Origin: Nocardia albiluteola
Lineage (GTDB): Bacteria > Actinomycetota > Actinomycetes > Mycobacteriales > Mycobacteriaceae
Assembly: GCF_018860155.1 (NCBI RefSeq)
Contig: NZ_JAHKNI010000008.1
Location: 372,001-436,000 of the forward strand
Length of the DNA stretch: 64,000 nucleotides
Direction of reading: 5' to 3'
Below are positions 34,950 through 44,200 of the stretch, piece after piece (position 1 is the stretch's first letter; every line of letters starts with the position of its first letter). The notes under the pieces were generated by a model. That model searched no databases and was not told the origin of the DNA. It saw only the letters and a program-made list of their open reading frames with translations. The position numbers and the translations under genes are program-made.

Positions 34950-35842
34950 GCCCGCACCGCCGGGGCCAGGACGAGCTCACACCATTCGTGGAAGGTCGTC
35001 GGGCCGGTGCTGCCCGGCGTGCGCGGCACGCCGTCGTAGAGTCCCTCGTTCGCCGCGCGCGCCATGTCGACGTAGCCCTGCACGATCGCCCCGCCCGCCC
35101 CGTGCGCGGACATCCCGGCGCGCAGGTCCTCGAGCGACTGCTGCACATACCGGATCGGGCGGCCGAGCACCCCGGACATGATGCGGGCCATATCCTCCGG
35201 CGACAGCTCCTCCGGCCCCACGACGGGGACTTCGTCCGCACCGGTCCACGTGCGGTCGATCAGCAGATCGGCCGCCGCCGCCGCGATATCGCGGGTGGCC
35301 ACGATCGGGGCGGCCAGGTCCGCGATGCCGGTGCCGGTGAAGACGCCGTCGTCGCGGATCGAAACCACCTGCCACAGCAGGTTGTCCATGAACGGCGGAT
35401 TCGCCAGCGCCCGATAGGCCACGCCGGTGCTCCCGATGAGATCGTCCATCGCCAGCGACGCCGTCACGTGCCCGGCGCGGCCGGCCACCGGGGTGCCGCG
35501 GCCGAGCGAGGAGACGCCGACGACATGCCCGACGCCCCGCGCGGTGAACGCCTTGGCGGCCGGGCGGGTGAATCCGGAATACACCGCGTCCAGGCTCGGC
35601 GCACCGGGATCCCCCGGCACCAGCCAGAACACGGCGTCCGCACCGGACAGGGCCCGGTCCACGACGCCGGGGTCGCCGTGGGAGCCGACGACGACGTCGA
35701 CGCGGGCGCGGACCCGCTCGGGGAGTTTCCCGGGATCGCGGACGATGACGCGCAGTTCCGCATCGGGAGTGGGCTTTTCGTCGAGCAGGATCTCCAGCAG
35801 CCGGCTGCCGATCTGCCCGGTGGGAGTGGTGATAACGATCAT
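34946..35842 (-). CDS. NmrA-like NAD(P)H-binding protein
   Basis: This 298-residue atypical SDR begins with VITTPTGQIGSRLLEILLDE, the NmrA/HSCARG-type nucleotide motif, and RVIVRDPGKLP for the NADP phosphate. Central segments ADAVFWLVPGDP and VGVSSLGRGTPV are typical of the family, as is the late PEDMARIMSGVLGRPIRYV. It lacks the SDR catalytic tyrosine motif, so it may be a redox sensor or a quinone-type reductase. ATG 35842 is chosen because it gives the family N-terminus. It diverges from a LysR gene and is coupled to a second SDR. Confidence 0.85.
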   Translation of the reverse strand: MIVITTPTGQIGSRLLEILLDEKPTPDAELRVIVRDPGKLPERVRARVDVVVGSHGDPGVVDRALSGADAVFWLVPGDPGAPSLDAVYSGFTRPAAKAFTARGVGHVVGVSSLGRGTPVAGRAGHVTASLAMDDLIGSTGVAYRALANPPFMDNLLWQVVSIRDDGVFTGTGIADLAAPIVATRDIAAAAADLLIDRTWTGADEVPVVGPEELSPEDMARIMSGVLGRPIRYVQQSLEDLRAGMSAHGAGGAIVQGYVDMARAANEGLYDGVPRTPGSTGPTTFHEWCELVLAPAVRA

Positions 35843-35877
35843 GCTTCGAGTCTCGGGACGGCCGCGCGCGGCGTCCA

Positions 35878-35903
35878 ATACCCTTCCCGGACATTGATAC
35901 CCT
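35878..35903. promoter_or_regulatory. Direct repeat in a divergent LysR promoter
   Basis: The heptamer ATACCCT occurs at 35878-35884 and again at 35897-35903, 19 bp apart, within the 67-bp gap between the LysR start (35910) and the NmrA-like start (35842). With the adjoining bases the second copy also reads as part of TACCCTGAGGG. It is a candidate binding site for the LysR protein, though it is not the classical T-N11-A dyad. Confidence 0.4.
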
Positions 35904-35909
35904 GAGGGC

Positions 35910-36797
35910 ATGGATCTCGATCTGCGCAAGCTCCGGTACTTCGTCGCGGTGGCGCAGCACCGGCACTTCGGCCGGGCGGCGGCCCAGCTCTACATCGCGC
36001 AGCCGGTGCTCAGCCGCCAGATCAGGGCCTTCGAACAGGAGCTGGACTGTCCCCTGCTCGAACGGACCACCCGCAGCGTGGAGCTGACCGCCGCTGGCAA
36101 GCAGCTCTACGAGGAGGCCCAAGGGCTGCTCGCGACCGTGGACGCGGCGGTGCGGCGGGTCCACGATGCCGACCGGGCCGTGCGGCGGCTGGTCATCGCC
36201 TTCGCCCACGGACTCCATGTGTCCGAGGCGATCCGGGCGTTCGCGTCCCGTCACCCGGACGTCGAGACCGACGTCCTGCCGGCCCGCTGGTGGGAGCAGG
36301 ACGCGCCGCTGCGCGACGGCCGGGCCCACATCGGCTATCTGCGCCGGCCGTTCGACGACTCCGGCCTGCACACGATCCCCATCGGCCGCGATCACCGGGT
36401 GGCGTGCATGCCCGCCCGGCATCGGCTCGCGCACCGGCGCTTGCTCACCCTGGCCGACCTCGAGGGCGAGGCGATGCTCGACGCGGCGGGCCGGCGAACG
36501 GCCTCGGTGGAGGAGAAATTCGAGCGCATCGCCGCCGGGCACGTCATCGCGCTGGTCCCGGTGAGCGTCGCGCGATTCTACTCCCGCCCCGATCTGGTCT
36601 GCCTGCCCGTCACCGACGCCCCGAGCGCCGAGACCTGCCTGGCCGTCGTGGCGGACCGGCCCGACCGGCTGCTGCGCGACTTCCTCGACATCGCCACCAC
36701 GACACTGCGCGACTCCGACCGAGACACGGACGCGGGTCCGGGCCGCCACGCCGCGCCGCCGAAACAGGGTGCGCGCACGGTACATTCGGACCGGTGA
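35910..36797 (+). CDS. LysR family transcriptional regulator
   Basis: This 295-residue regulator has the standard LysR helix-turn-helix at residues 3-62 (LRKLRYFVAVAQHRHFGRAA, then AQLYIAQPVLSRQIRAFEQELDCPLLERTTRSVELTAAGKQLY). The C-terminal part is a type-2 periplasmic-binding-like effector domain. It diverges from the NmrA-like/SDR pair and likely controls it. Its TGA overlaps the GTG of the DUF3097 gene (GTGA), although that is a conserved gene elsewhere, so the overlap may reflect compaction rather than shared function. Confidence 0.9.
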   Translation: MDLDLRKLRYFVAVAQHRHFGRAAAQLYIAQPVLSRQIRAFEQELDCPLLERTTRSVELTAAGKQLYEEAQGLLATVDAAVRRVHDADRAVRRLVIAFAHGLHVSEAIRAFASRHPDVETDVLPARWWEQDAPLRDGRAHIGYLRRPFDDSGLHTIPIGRDHRVACMPARHRLAHRRLLTLADLEGEAMLDAAGRRTASVEEKFERIAAGHVIALVPVSVARFYSRPDLVCLPVTDAPSAETCLAVVADRPDRLLRDFLDIATTTLRDSDRDTDAGPGRHAAPPKQGARTVHSDR

Positions 36798-37609
36798 AGG
36801 ACTACGGCGACATCTACTCCGGACATTCCCGCACCCACAAGCGCGCGATACCGCAGGTGAGCGCCGAGCGCGAGCTGGTGGCCGAGGATGCCGCGAGCGG
36901 ATTCTGCGGCGCCGTGGTCGGTTTCGAGCGCACGTACGACGGGGAGTTCGTCAAGCTGGAGGATCGCGATGGGCGGGTGCGGCTGTTCGCGATGCGGGAG
37001 GCGGCGTTCCTGATCGACGGCCGGCCCGTTACGCTGGTCCGGCCCAAGGCCGCCGCGCCCGCGCGCCCTGCCCGCTCGGCCTCGGGCTCCACCCGCGTGG
37101 AGGGACTACGTGCCCGGGTAGCGCGCGGCAGCCGCATCTGGGTCGAGGGCGTGCACGACGCGGCGCTGGTGGAGCGGGTATGGGGGCACGATCTGCGGGT
37201 CGAGGGCGTCGTGGTGGAACATCTCGAGGGCCTGGACAACCTGGGGGCCCGGCTCACCGAATTCGGCCCCGGCCCGGGTAATCGGGTCGGCGTGCTGGTC
37301 GACCACCTGGTCGACGGATCCAAGGAGACCTCGCTGACCACCGGCCTTGGGCCGCACGTGCTGGTCACGGGCCATCCGTACGTCGACGTCTGGCAGGCGG
37401 TGCGCCCCGCGGCGGTCGGCATCGCGGCCTGGCCGGACGTGCCTCGCGGCGAGGATTGGAAGACCGGCATCTGCCGCCGCTTGGGCTGGGGCACACCCCA
37501 GGACGGCTGGCGCCGGGTCTATAACGCCGTGGATTCCTACCGCGACCTGGAGGCCCCGCTGCTGGGCGCGGTGGAGCGCCTCATCGACTTCGTCACCGAA
37601 ACCGGCTGA
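36794..37609 (+). CDS. DUF3097 family protein
   Basis: This 271-residue protein belongs to a conserved actinobacterial family of unknown role. The characteristic core ASGFCGAVVGFE is near residue 35, the middle has RIWVEGVHDAALVERVWGHDLR and VVVEHLEGLDNL, and later DHLVDGSKETSLT and GHPYVDVWQAVRP. The WVEGVHDAALVE stretch resembles a TOPRIM-type nuclease/primase core, with glutamate and DHLVDGSKE as possible metal ligands. It may therefore act on nucleic acid, but that is inference. GTG 36794 overlaps the LysR stop. Confidence 0.82.
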   Translation: MKDYGDIYSGHSRTHKRAIPQVSAERELVAEDAASGFCGAVVGFERTYDGEFVKLEDRDGRVRLFAMREAAFLIDGRPVTLVRPKAAAPARPARSASGSTRVEGLRARVARGSRIWVEGVHDAALVERVWGHDLRVEGVVVEHLEGLDNLGARLTEFGPGPGNRVGVLVDHLVDGSKETSLTTGLGPHVLVTGHPYVDVWQAVRPAAVGIAAWPDVPRGEDWKTGICRRLGWGTPQDGWRRVYNAVDSYRDLEAPLLGAVERLIDFVTETG

Positions 37610-37678
37610 GGCGCTTCATCTCTCCCGGCAGCGGCCCGAAATCGGCTGAACTGCATCGACACTCACAAGCACACCGGC

Positions 37679-38095
37679 TCAGGCGTCGAACAGCCGCGCG
37701 AGCGCGTTGCGAGCGGCAGCGTCGCGGGTGGCGAGGGTGTTCAGCTCCTCGGCGAGGATGCGGAGCCACTCGTCGATGCCGACCTGCTTGCGGCTGATGA
37801 CCACGCCGCGCACAACGCTGCGCACCTCGGCCTCGATGCCGCCGCGCTTGCCTTGACGCAGCTCCAGTTCCCGCTCCGGGGCGTGCACGCGGACCGCGAC
37901 GGCCTGGCCGGGCTTGCCGCTCATCCGGTCGGACATGGTGCGCCGATACTCGACCTCGACCATCTCCTCCGGCAGTGCGTCGCCCAGGACGTTGGTCAAG
38001 ACACGACCGTAGGACTCCACATCGCTGCGCTCGGCGCGCAGCGTGGCGATCATCGTGTGCATGTCCCACATCGGGCCGAGCTCGCCGCCGGTCAC
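37679..38095 (-). CDS. Conserved hypothetical protein of the YbjQ-type operon
   Basis: This 138-residue soluble protein was not assigned to a family. It starts VTGGELGPMWDMHTMIATLR and is mostly alpha/beta with charged patches; the middle has RVHAPERELELRQG and the end is a helix, LRILAEELNTLATRDAAARNALARLF. There is no signal peptide or metal motif. GTG 38095 is chosen because a GAGGCGAG stretch lies upstream; ATG 38065 is an alternative. It lies 49 bases downstream of two duplicated YbjQ-type genes on the same strand and so is probably their partner. Confidence 0.65.
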   Translation of the reverse strand: MTGGELGPMWDMHTMIATLRAERSDVESYGRVLTNVLGDALPEEMVEVEYRRTMSDRMSGKPGQAVAVRVHAPERELELRQGKRGGIEAEVRSVVRGVVISRKQVGIDEWLRILAEELNTLATRDAAARNALARLFDA

Positions 38096-38144
38096 GACCT
38101 CGCCTCGCCGGCAGTCGATGTCGTGATGACCACCGCTACCCCCC

Positions 38145-38999
38145 TCATCTGTCCACCAGAGGCAGCACGAGCTGCGGTTTGGCGATGTGGTGGTCGGCGC
38201 GCAGGGGGCGGATGGCGGTGCCGACGGAGAAGAACTCGGTGGTGTGCCCGCCCCAGCGATGCGGCAGCGACAGCAGCTGCACCCCGACGATGCCCTCGGC
38301 GTGCAGGCTCTCCGCCTCCGCCTGCATCCGCGACATCGCCAGCTCGCGGGCGTCGTAGAGGGCCTCGGTGAACTGCGGGATCTCCACGTTCTGCCCGATG
38401 TTGCCCATCGCCTGCCAGAACCGTTGGTGCGCAATGTGATACACGCACGAGCCCATGACCATGCCCAGCGGCGCGTAGCCGGACTGAATCAGCGTCCAGA
38501 AATCCTGGCCCGACAGGTCCGAGGTGAACGGCTTGTTCTGATTGTTGCGCCAGCTGCCCGGCTCAGCTGTGTTAATGCTTTCCCCCGCCGCACCACCCCG
38601 GTCGTACTTCACCGCGGTGCCGATCGCGATGAATTCGGCCAGGTCGCTGCCGAACTCCTTGAACTCGATATCGAGCCGGACGCCGACGATCCCGTCCGCG
38701 CCCAGCACGTCGGCCTCCGCCTCCATCCTGGTCATCGCCAGTTCCCGCGCGTGGTACATCGCGTTCGAGAGGGTCTCGAGCTCCTGGTTCTTGTTCCACC
38801 GGCCGAACTGGAAGCCGACGTGGTAGATGCTCGAGCCCAGCACCATGCCCAGCGGGCGGAAACCGGCCTCGCGCACCAGCAGGAACTCGTTGACGCTCAG
38901 ATCGGAGGTGAACAATGTGGTGCTCTGGCCGGGCCGCATCTCGGACAGGCGGCGCATGGCATCCTCGGGGATGCGCTGGCGCTCATCGGCACTGGTCAT
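38145..38999 (-). CDS. Tandem YbjQ-like (UPF0145) heavy-metal-binding-type protein
   Basis: This 284-residue protein carries two copies of one fold. Copy 1 reads FTSDLSVNEFLLVREAGFRPLGMVLGSSIYHVG ... MEAEADVLGADGIVGVRL; copy 2 reads FTSDLSGQDFWTLIQSGYAPLGMVMGSCVYHI ... MQAEAESLHAEGIVGVQL. Each matches the YbjQ pattern in which a helix of A-rMxxEAxxLGAdgIVGVrl precedes a strand. YbjQ proteins form pentamers; their role is unclear and the metal-binding label is only a family name. It sits in a three-gene operon beside another duplicated member. ATG 38999 is preferred to GTG/ATG 39005. Confidence 0.82.
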   Translation of the reverse strand: MTSADERQRIPEDAMRRLSEMRPGQSTTLFTSDLSVNEFLLVREAGFRPLGMVLGSSIYHVGFQFGRWNKNQELETLSNAMYHARELAMTRMEAEADVLGADGIVGVRLDIEFKEFGSDLAEFIAIGTAVKYDRGGAAGESINTAEPGSWRNNQNKPFTSDLSGQDFWTLIQSGYAPLGMVMGSCVYHIAHQRFWQAMGNIGQNVEIPQFTEALYDARELAMSRMQAEAESLHAEGIVGVQLLSLPHRWGGHTTEFFSVGTAIRPLRADHHIAKPQLVLPLVDR

Positions 39000-39033
39000 G
39001 CTCACCTCTCTGTTTCTCGTGTGATCATCGCCG

Positions 39034-39864
39034 TCACCGCAGCGGCATGATGGTCAGCGCACTGCTGCGCGCGGGCCGTGGGTCGTCCCGGAATCTCGAT
39101 ATCGCGGTGCCGAACACCTTCGACTCCGCGCAGAGCAGGACGGCATTGTTGAGCTCCTGGTCCCAGGTTCGCAACTGGATGTCCGACACGATCGCCCCGT
39201 CCGCCTGGGTCTCGGCGGCGTGGCGGCCGAACGTGTCGCGCGCCCGGTGCCGAACCCGGGTGATGAGGTCGGTCGGGCCGCTCACCTCCGTGTTGCCGGC
39301 CAGAATGCCCATCTGGTTGCGGCTGCGCCAGTCCAGATACTGCGCCTCGACCGCGATTCCGATGCCGATCCGGGCCGGGACCCACCCGGACTGCATCAGT
39401 TTGGCCACATCCTGGCCGGGAAGTACGGCGGTGAAGGGCTGCGTGGGCCGATGCCGGGACTGGGCCCGCACCGCGCTGCCGAGGGCGACGAATTCCTGGG
39501 CGCTCTGCCCGAGATGGCTGCGCGTCAACCGCACCCCCACCACGCCGTCGGCGCCCATCGCCGCCGCCTCGGCCGTCATCCGGGCGAGCGCGGTGTTGTA
39601 GCCGCGATACAGCGCCTCCACGTACGGCTGGAAGTTCACCTGGCCCAGCCCGTAGGCGGCGCCCGTGCCGTAGCCGCTCAGGCCGGTCCATCCGATCTGC
39701 TGCACGATGCAGCCCATGACCTCCGCGACCGGCGTCAGCCCCACCGATTCGACACCGACCGCGCCCGCCACCGACAGCAGGGAGGTGCGCACACCGGAGG
39801 ACGAGAAGCGGGCCAGCCGCTCACGCGCCGCGTCCGGCAGCCACGCGCCGTCCGTGCCCGTCAT
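39034..39864 (-). CDS. Second YbjQ-like tandem-domain protein
   Basis: This 276-residue protein is a divergent relative of its downstream neighbour. The first domain has LTPVAEVMGCIVQQIGW ... ARMTAEAAAMGADGVVGVRLTRSHLGQSAQEFVALGSAV, and the second has FTAVLPGQDVAKLMQSGWVPARIGIGIAVEA ... ETQADGAIVSDIQL, where the signature is weaker. ATG 39864 has a GGAGTC site. It is the first gene of the operon running to 37679. Together the operon offers four YbjQ-type domains, which could build a hetero-oligomer; that is inference. Confidence 0.8.
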   Translation of the reverse strand: MTGTDGAWLPDAARERLARFSSSGVRTSLLSVAGAVGVESVGLTPVAEVMGCIVQQIGWTGLSGYGTGAAYGLGQVNFQPYVEALYRGYNTALARMTAEAAAMGADGVVGVRLTRSHLGQSAQEFVALGSAVRAQSRHRPTQPFTAVLPGQDVAKLMQSGWVPARIGIGIAVEAQYLDWRSRNQMGILAGNTEVSGPTDLITRVRHRARDTFGRHAAETQADGAIVSDIQLRTWDQELNNAVLLCAESKVFGTAISRFRDDPRPARSSALTIMPLR

Positions 39865-40006
39865 GGGAGACTCCCTTCCGCAGTACCCGGTGTCCCGCAG
39901 AGCCGATCCCGATCCATCCTTCCACGCCCGCGCCCGCCGCGCCGCCGTCATCGTCTCGGCCGCCGGTGAGCTCGTCATCCGTGGCCACGAACGATAAGGT
40001 AGCCGA

Positions 40007-40363
40007 ATGGTTGCCAGCGATGTCGACGCGTACCTCGCGGACGTGGCCGAGCCCGGACGGCACACGCTGCAGCAGCTCCGTTCGGATATCCGGGCGCTGC
40101 TCCCCGCGGCACAGGAATGCATCTCCTACGGGATGCCCGGATTCAAGGTCCAGGGGCAGGTCGTCGCGGGATTCGCCGCCTTCACCAAGCACCTCAGCTA
40201 TCTGCCGCACAGCGGCTCGGTATTGCCGGCCCTCGCCGACAGTCTCGCTGGATACACGATGACGAAGAGTTCACTGCACTTCCCACCCGACCGTCCACTG
40301 CCGCGGGCGCTGGTGCGCAAGCTGCTCGAGACCCGGCTGCGGGAGTCCGGCATCGATCTCTGA
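40007..40363 (+). CDS. DUF1801 / YdhG-type protein
   Basis: This 118-residue protein has the DUF1801 hallmark: VDAYLADVAEPGRHTLQQLRSDIRALLP, ECISYGMPGFKVQGQVVAGFAAFTKHLSYLPHSGS, then KSSLHFPPDRPLPRALVRKLLETRL. The family includes a Bacillus frataxin-like iron chaperone, but the function is not settled in actinobacteria. It is a single gene on the plus strand, divergent from the YbjQ-type operon. Confidence 0.85.
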   Translation: MVASDVDAYLADVAEPGRHTLQQLRSDIRALLPAAQECISYGMPGFKVQGQVVAGFAAFTKHLSYLPHSGSVLPALADSLAGYTMTKSSLHFPPDRPLPRALVRKLLETRLRESGIDL

Positions 40364-40467
40364 ATCCTCCCGTCCGGCAGATTCCCGGTCGCGCAGGCGG
40401 ATTGGGCTATCGTGTCTGCGGGAGCCGCCGGTCTCGGGCGTCTTGCCGTGCGACGAAGGATTGAAGG

Positions 40468-41256
40468 ATGACCATGACCGACGGGCACGTGGAGCTCAAC
40501 ACCGACACCGTAGACGGAATCCCGGTGCTGTGGGCCGACCCTGCGGACGGAACGTCGAACGGCGATCTCGTCCTGTGGCTGCCGTGGTTCACCGGAACAA
40601 AGGACGACGTCGCTCCGCAACTACGGCAACTGGCCGAGGCGGGATTCGCGGCAGTAAGCCTGGATCCCTGGCAGCACGGCGAACGCGGGCTCGAACCCGC
40701 GGAACAGCTCGCGATCCGGGTGTTCAGCGATTTCCGCCGGAACATGTGGCCGATCCTCGGCCAGACGGCCCTGGACACCCTCCGCGTCATCGACTGGGCC
40801 ACAACGAATCTCGGAGTTCGCGGCGCGGTGAAGATGGGCGGCTTCTCGATGGGAGGCGACATCGCGATCGCCGCCGCGGGCATCGACACCAGGATCAGCA
40901 CCGTCGCCGCCGTGATCGCCACCCCGGACTGGCTGCGACCGGGCATGCACGATTTTCAGGATCCGGACACGGTACTCCCGCCCGGCGAGCCCGACGCGTA
41001 CGCCGAATTCTTCTACGATCACCTCGATCCGATCACCAACGCCGCCCGCTACGCGCATCGGCCCGCAATCACCGTGGAATGCGGCGCCGACGACGCACAC
41101 GTCCCGGCCGATGGCGCAATCCGATTCCGCGACCTGCTCTCGACGACCTATCCCGGCTACGGCGACCGGATCCGGGTCACGCTGCACCCCGGTCTGGGCC
41201 ATGCGCCGGCACCGCAGATGTGGGACAACTGCCTCGACTGGTTTCGGCAGCACTGA
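40468..41256 (+). CDS. Alpha/beta hydrolase (dienelactone-hydrolase-like)
   Basis: This 262-residue protein has an alpha/beta-hydrolase fold. LVLWLPWFTGTKDDVAPQL forms the oxyanion region, GFSMGGDIAIAAAG holds the nucleophile serine, VECGADDAHVPADG supplies the acid, and LHPGLGHAPAP the catalytic histidine. It resembles the YqiA/YitV-type hydrolases, whose substrate is unknown. The gene ends immediately next to the end of the convergent kinase gene, with no gap for a terminator. Confidence 0.85.
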   Translation: MTMTDGHVELNTDTVDGIPVLWADPADGTSNGDLVLWLPWFTGTKDDVAPQLRQLAEAGFAAVSLDPWQHGERGLEPAEQLAIRVFSDFRRNMWPILGQTALDTLRVIDWATTNLGVRGAVKMGGFSMGGDIAIAAAGIDTRISTVAAVIATPDWLRPGMHDFQDPDTVLPPGEPDAYAEFFYDHLDPITNAARYAHRPAITVECGADDAHVPADGAIRFRDLLSTTYPGYGDRIRVTLHPGLGHAPAPQMWDNCLDWFRQH

Positions 41257-44200
41257 TCACTCGTCCGTCGGCACCCCCAGCCAGCGGCCGATGCAGGCCA
41301 GCAGGTCGTCTGGGTCGACCGGCTTGGTGATGTAATCGCTCGCGCCCGAGGACAGGCTCTTGTCGCGATCCCCCGCCATCGCCTTGGCAGTCACCATGAT
41401 GATCGGCAGGCGAGTGAACCGGGGCATCTTGCGGATCGCGGCGGTGGTGGCGTAGCCGTCCATCTCCGGCATCATGACGTCCATCAGGATCACGTCCACC
41501 TCAGGGTAGGCCTGCAACGCCTCGATTCCCTTGCGGCCGTTGGGCGCATGGTCCACCGACATGCCGTTCAGCTCCAGCATGCCGGCGATGGCGAGCACGT
41601 TGCGGGTGTCGTCGTCGATGAGCAGCACCCTGCGGCCGCGCAGGCCCGAATACTGTTTGGGCCGGCCCGGCTTCTCCAGTTCGGTGGAATGCGGATGGGT
41701 CAGCTGCAGAATGAACCGCTCGCGGAACTCGTCGGCGGAGGCGAACAGCTCCACCTGGTTGTTCCGGGCGATCGCCTCGGTCAGCCGGACCTCCTCGTTG
41801 TCGGCATCGGCGACCGCATAGGCCAGCACCGCAGCGGTTTTCGACGACATGGCCGCCCTCATCCCGCTCAGGAACTCCGGCGACGACATCCCATCCATAC
41901 CGACATCGATCAGCACGCACTGACTTCCGGAAGCGGCCGCCAGCGCCTGCTCGGAGGTCCCGACGGACTCCAGGTGGACCGGACCGGTGGTGTCGGCCAG
42001 CTGTGCCACGACGCCGGACACCAGGCGCGTCAGCGGCCGCTCGGTCTGATCCTCGACGACGAGCACGACCCGGTCGGAAGACTCTGGGAGGGCACGGGAT
42101 TCGGCGACGATCTCCGGCTGCGTGTCCAGCGGGAGGTACAGCGTGAAGGTACTACCCACCCCGATCTGACTCTCGGCGCTGATCTCGCCGCCGAGCAGAT
42201 TCGCGACCTGCCTGCTGATCGACAGGCCCAGGCCGGTGCCGGCGTAGCGGCGGCTGGTGGTCCCGTCGGCCTGCTGGAAGGCGGCGAAGATCGTCTCCAG
42301 ATTCTGCTCGGCGATGCCGATTCCTGTGTCGCTCACCGAGAATGCGATGTGCTCGTCGAATCGGCGCACCGCGAGCCGGACGGTGCCCGTCTCGGTGAAT
42401 TTGACGGCATTGGACAGCAGATTGCGCAGCACCTGACGCAGCCGCTGTTCGTCGGTCTCCAGCTGCGCGGGGGCGTCGGGCTCCACCACCACGTCGAACT
42501 GCAGACCCTTCTGCGTGGTCAGCGGGCGGAACGTGGTCTGCACGTAGTCCAGCAGCTGGCGCAGGGGCACCGGCTCGGTGTGGATATCCATCTTGCCGGC
42601 CTCGACCTTCGACAGGTCGAGGATGTCGTCGATCAGCTGCTGCAGATCCTTTCCAGCGGACTGGATCACCTTGGCGAATTCGACCTGCTTCTCGGTGAGG
42701 TTGCGCGACGCGTTCTGCGCCAGCACGCCCGCCAGGATGAGCAGGCTGGTCAGCGGGGTGCGCAGTTCGTGCGACATGTTCGCCAGGAATTCCGACTTGT
42801 ACTTCGAGGCCAGCGCGATCTGCTGGGCGCGCTCCTCGATCTCCTGCCGCGCCTGCTCGATCTCGAAGTTCTTCATTTCGATGTCGCGGTTCTGGCGTAC
42901 GAGCAGTTCGGCCTTCTCCTCGAGATCGGCGTTGGACTGCTGCAGCTGACCGGCCAGCCGCTGCGACTCCCCGAGCAGGGTGTCGGTGCGGGCGCTGGCC
43001 ATGATCGTATTGACATTGACGCCGATGGTCTCCACCAGCTGCTCCAGGAAGTCGCGCTGCACGACCGTGAACCTGGTGAACGAGGCCACCTCCATGACCC
43101 CGAGCACCTGATCCTCGAAGACGATCGGCAGCACGATCAGGCTGGCCGGGCGTCCGGACCCCAGCCCGGAGGAGATCTGCACGTAATCCGGCGGCGTCCG
43201 ATCGATCATGATCGCCTTCTTCGACTGCGCGACCTGCCCGACCAGCGACTGGCCGAGGTAGAAGGTCGTCCCGTCCTCGATGCGCCCATATCCGGCGATC
43301 AGGCGCAATACCGGGCGGTCGTTCTCGGTCTCCATGAAGAAGAAGGTGCCGTACTGGGCTCCGACCAGCGGGGTGACCTGATTCATGATGAGCTGGGCCA
43401 CGGCGGACAGATCGCGATGGCCCTGCAGGCGCCCGGAGATCCGGGCCAGGTTGGTATTGAGCCAGGCCTGTTCCTCGTTGGTGCGGGTCGTTTCGCGCAG
43501 CGACTGCACCATCGCGTTGATGTTGTCCTTCAGCTCGGCGACCTCGCCCTTGGCCTCGACCGAAATGGACCGGGTCAGGTCTCCGGTGGCCACCGCGCCC
43601 GTGACCTCGGCGATGGCGCGAACCTGCCGCGTCAGATTGCCGGCGAGCTCGTTCACGTTCTCGGTGAGGCGCTTCCAGGTGCCGGACACGCCCTCGACCT
43701 CGGCCTGACCGCCGAGCTGCCCCTCCTTGCCGACCTCGCGGGCCACGCGGGTGACCTCCGCGGCAAAGGCCGAGAGCGTGTCGACCATGGTGTTGATGGT
43801 GGTCTTGAGCTCCAGGATCTCACCGCGCGCGTCGACGTCGATCTTCTGCGACAGATCGCCGCGAGCCACCGCCGTGGTGACCTGCGCGATGGACCGCACC
43901 TGGTTCGTCAGGTTGCCGGCCATCGAATTCACGTTGTCGGTCAGGCTCTTCCAGGTTCCGGCCACGTTCGGCACGCGGGCCTGGCCGCCCAGGATGCCCT
44001 CCGTGCCGACCTCGCGCGCGACGCGGGTCACCTCGTCCGCGAATGCGGAGAGCGTGTCGACCATGGTGTTGATCGTCTGCGCCAGCACGGCGACCTCGCC
44101 CTTGGCCTCGACGGTGACCTTCTGCGACAGATCGCCCCTGGCGACGGCCGTCGCGACCTGGGCGATGGAGCGCACCTGATCGGTCAGATTGTCGGCCATC

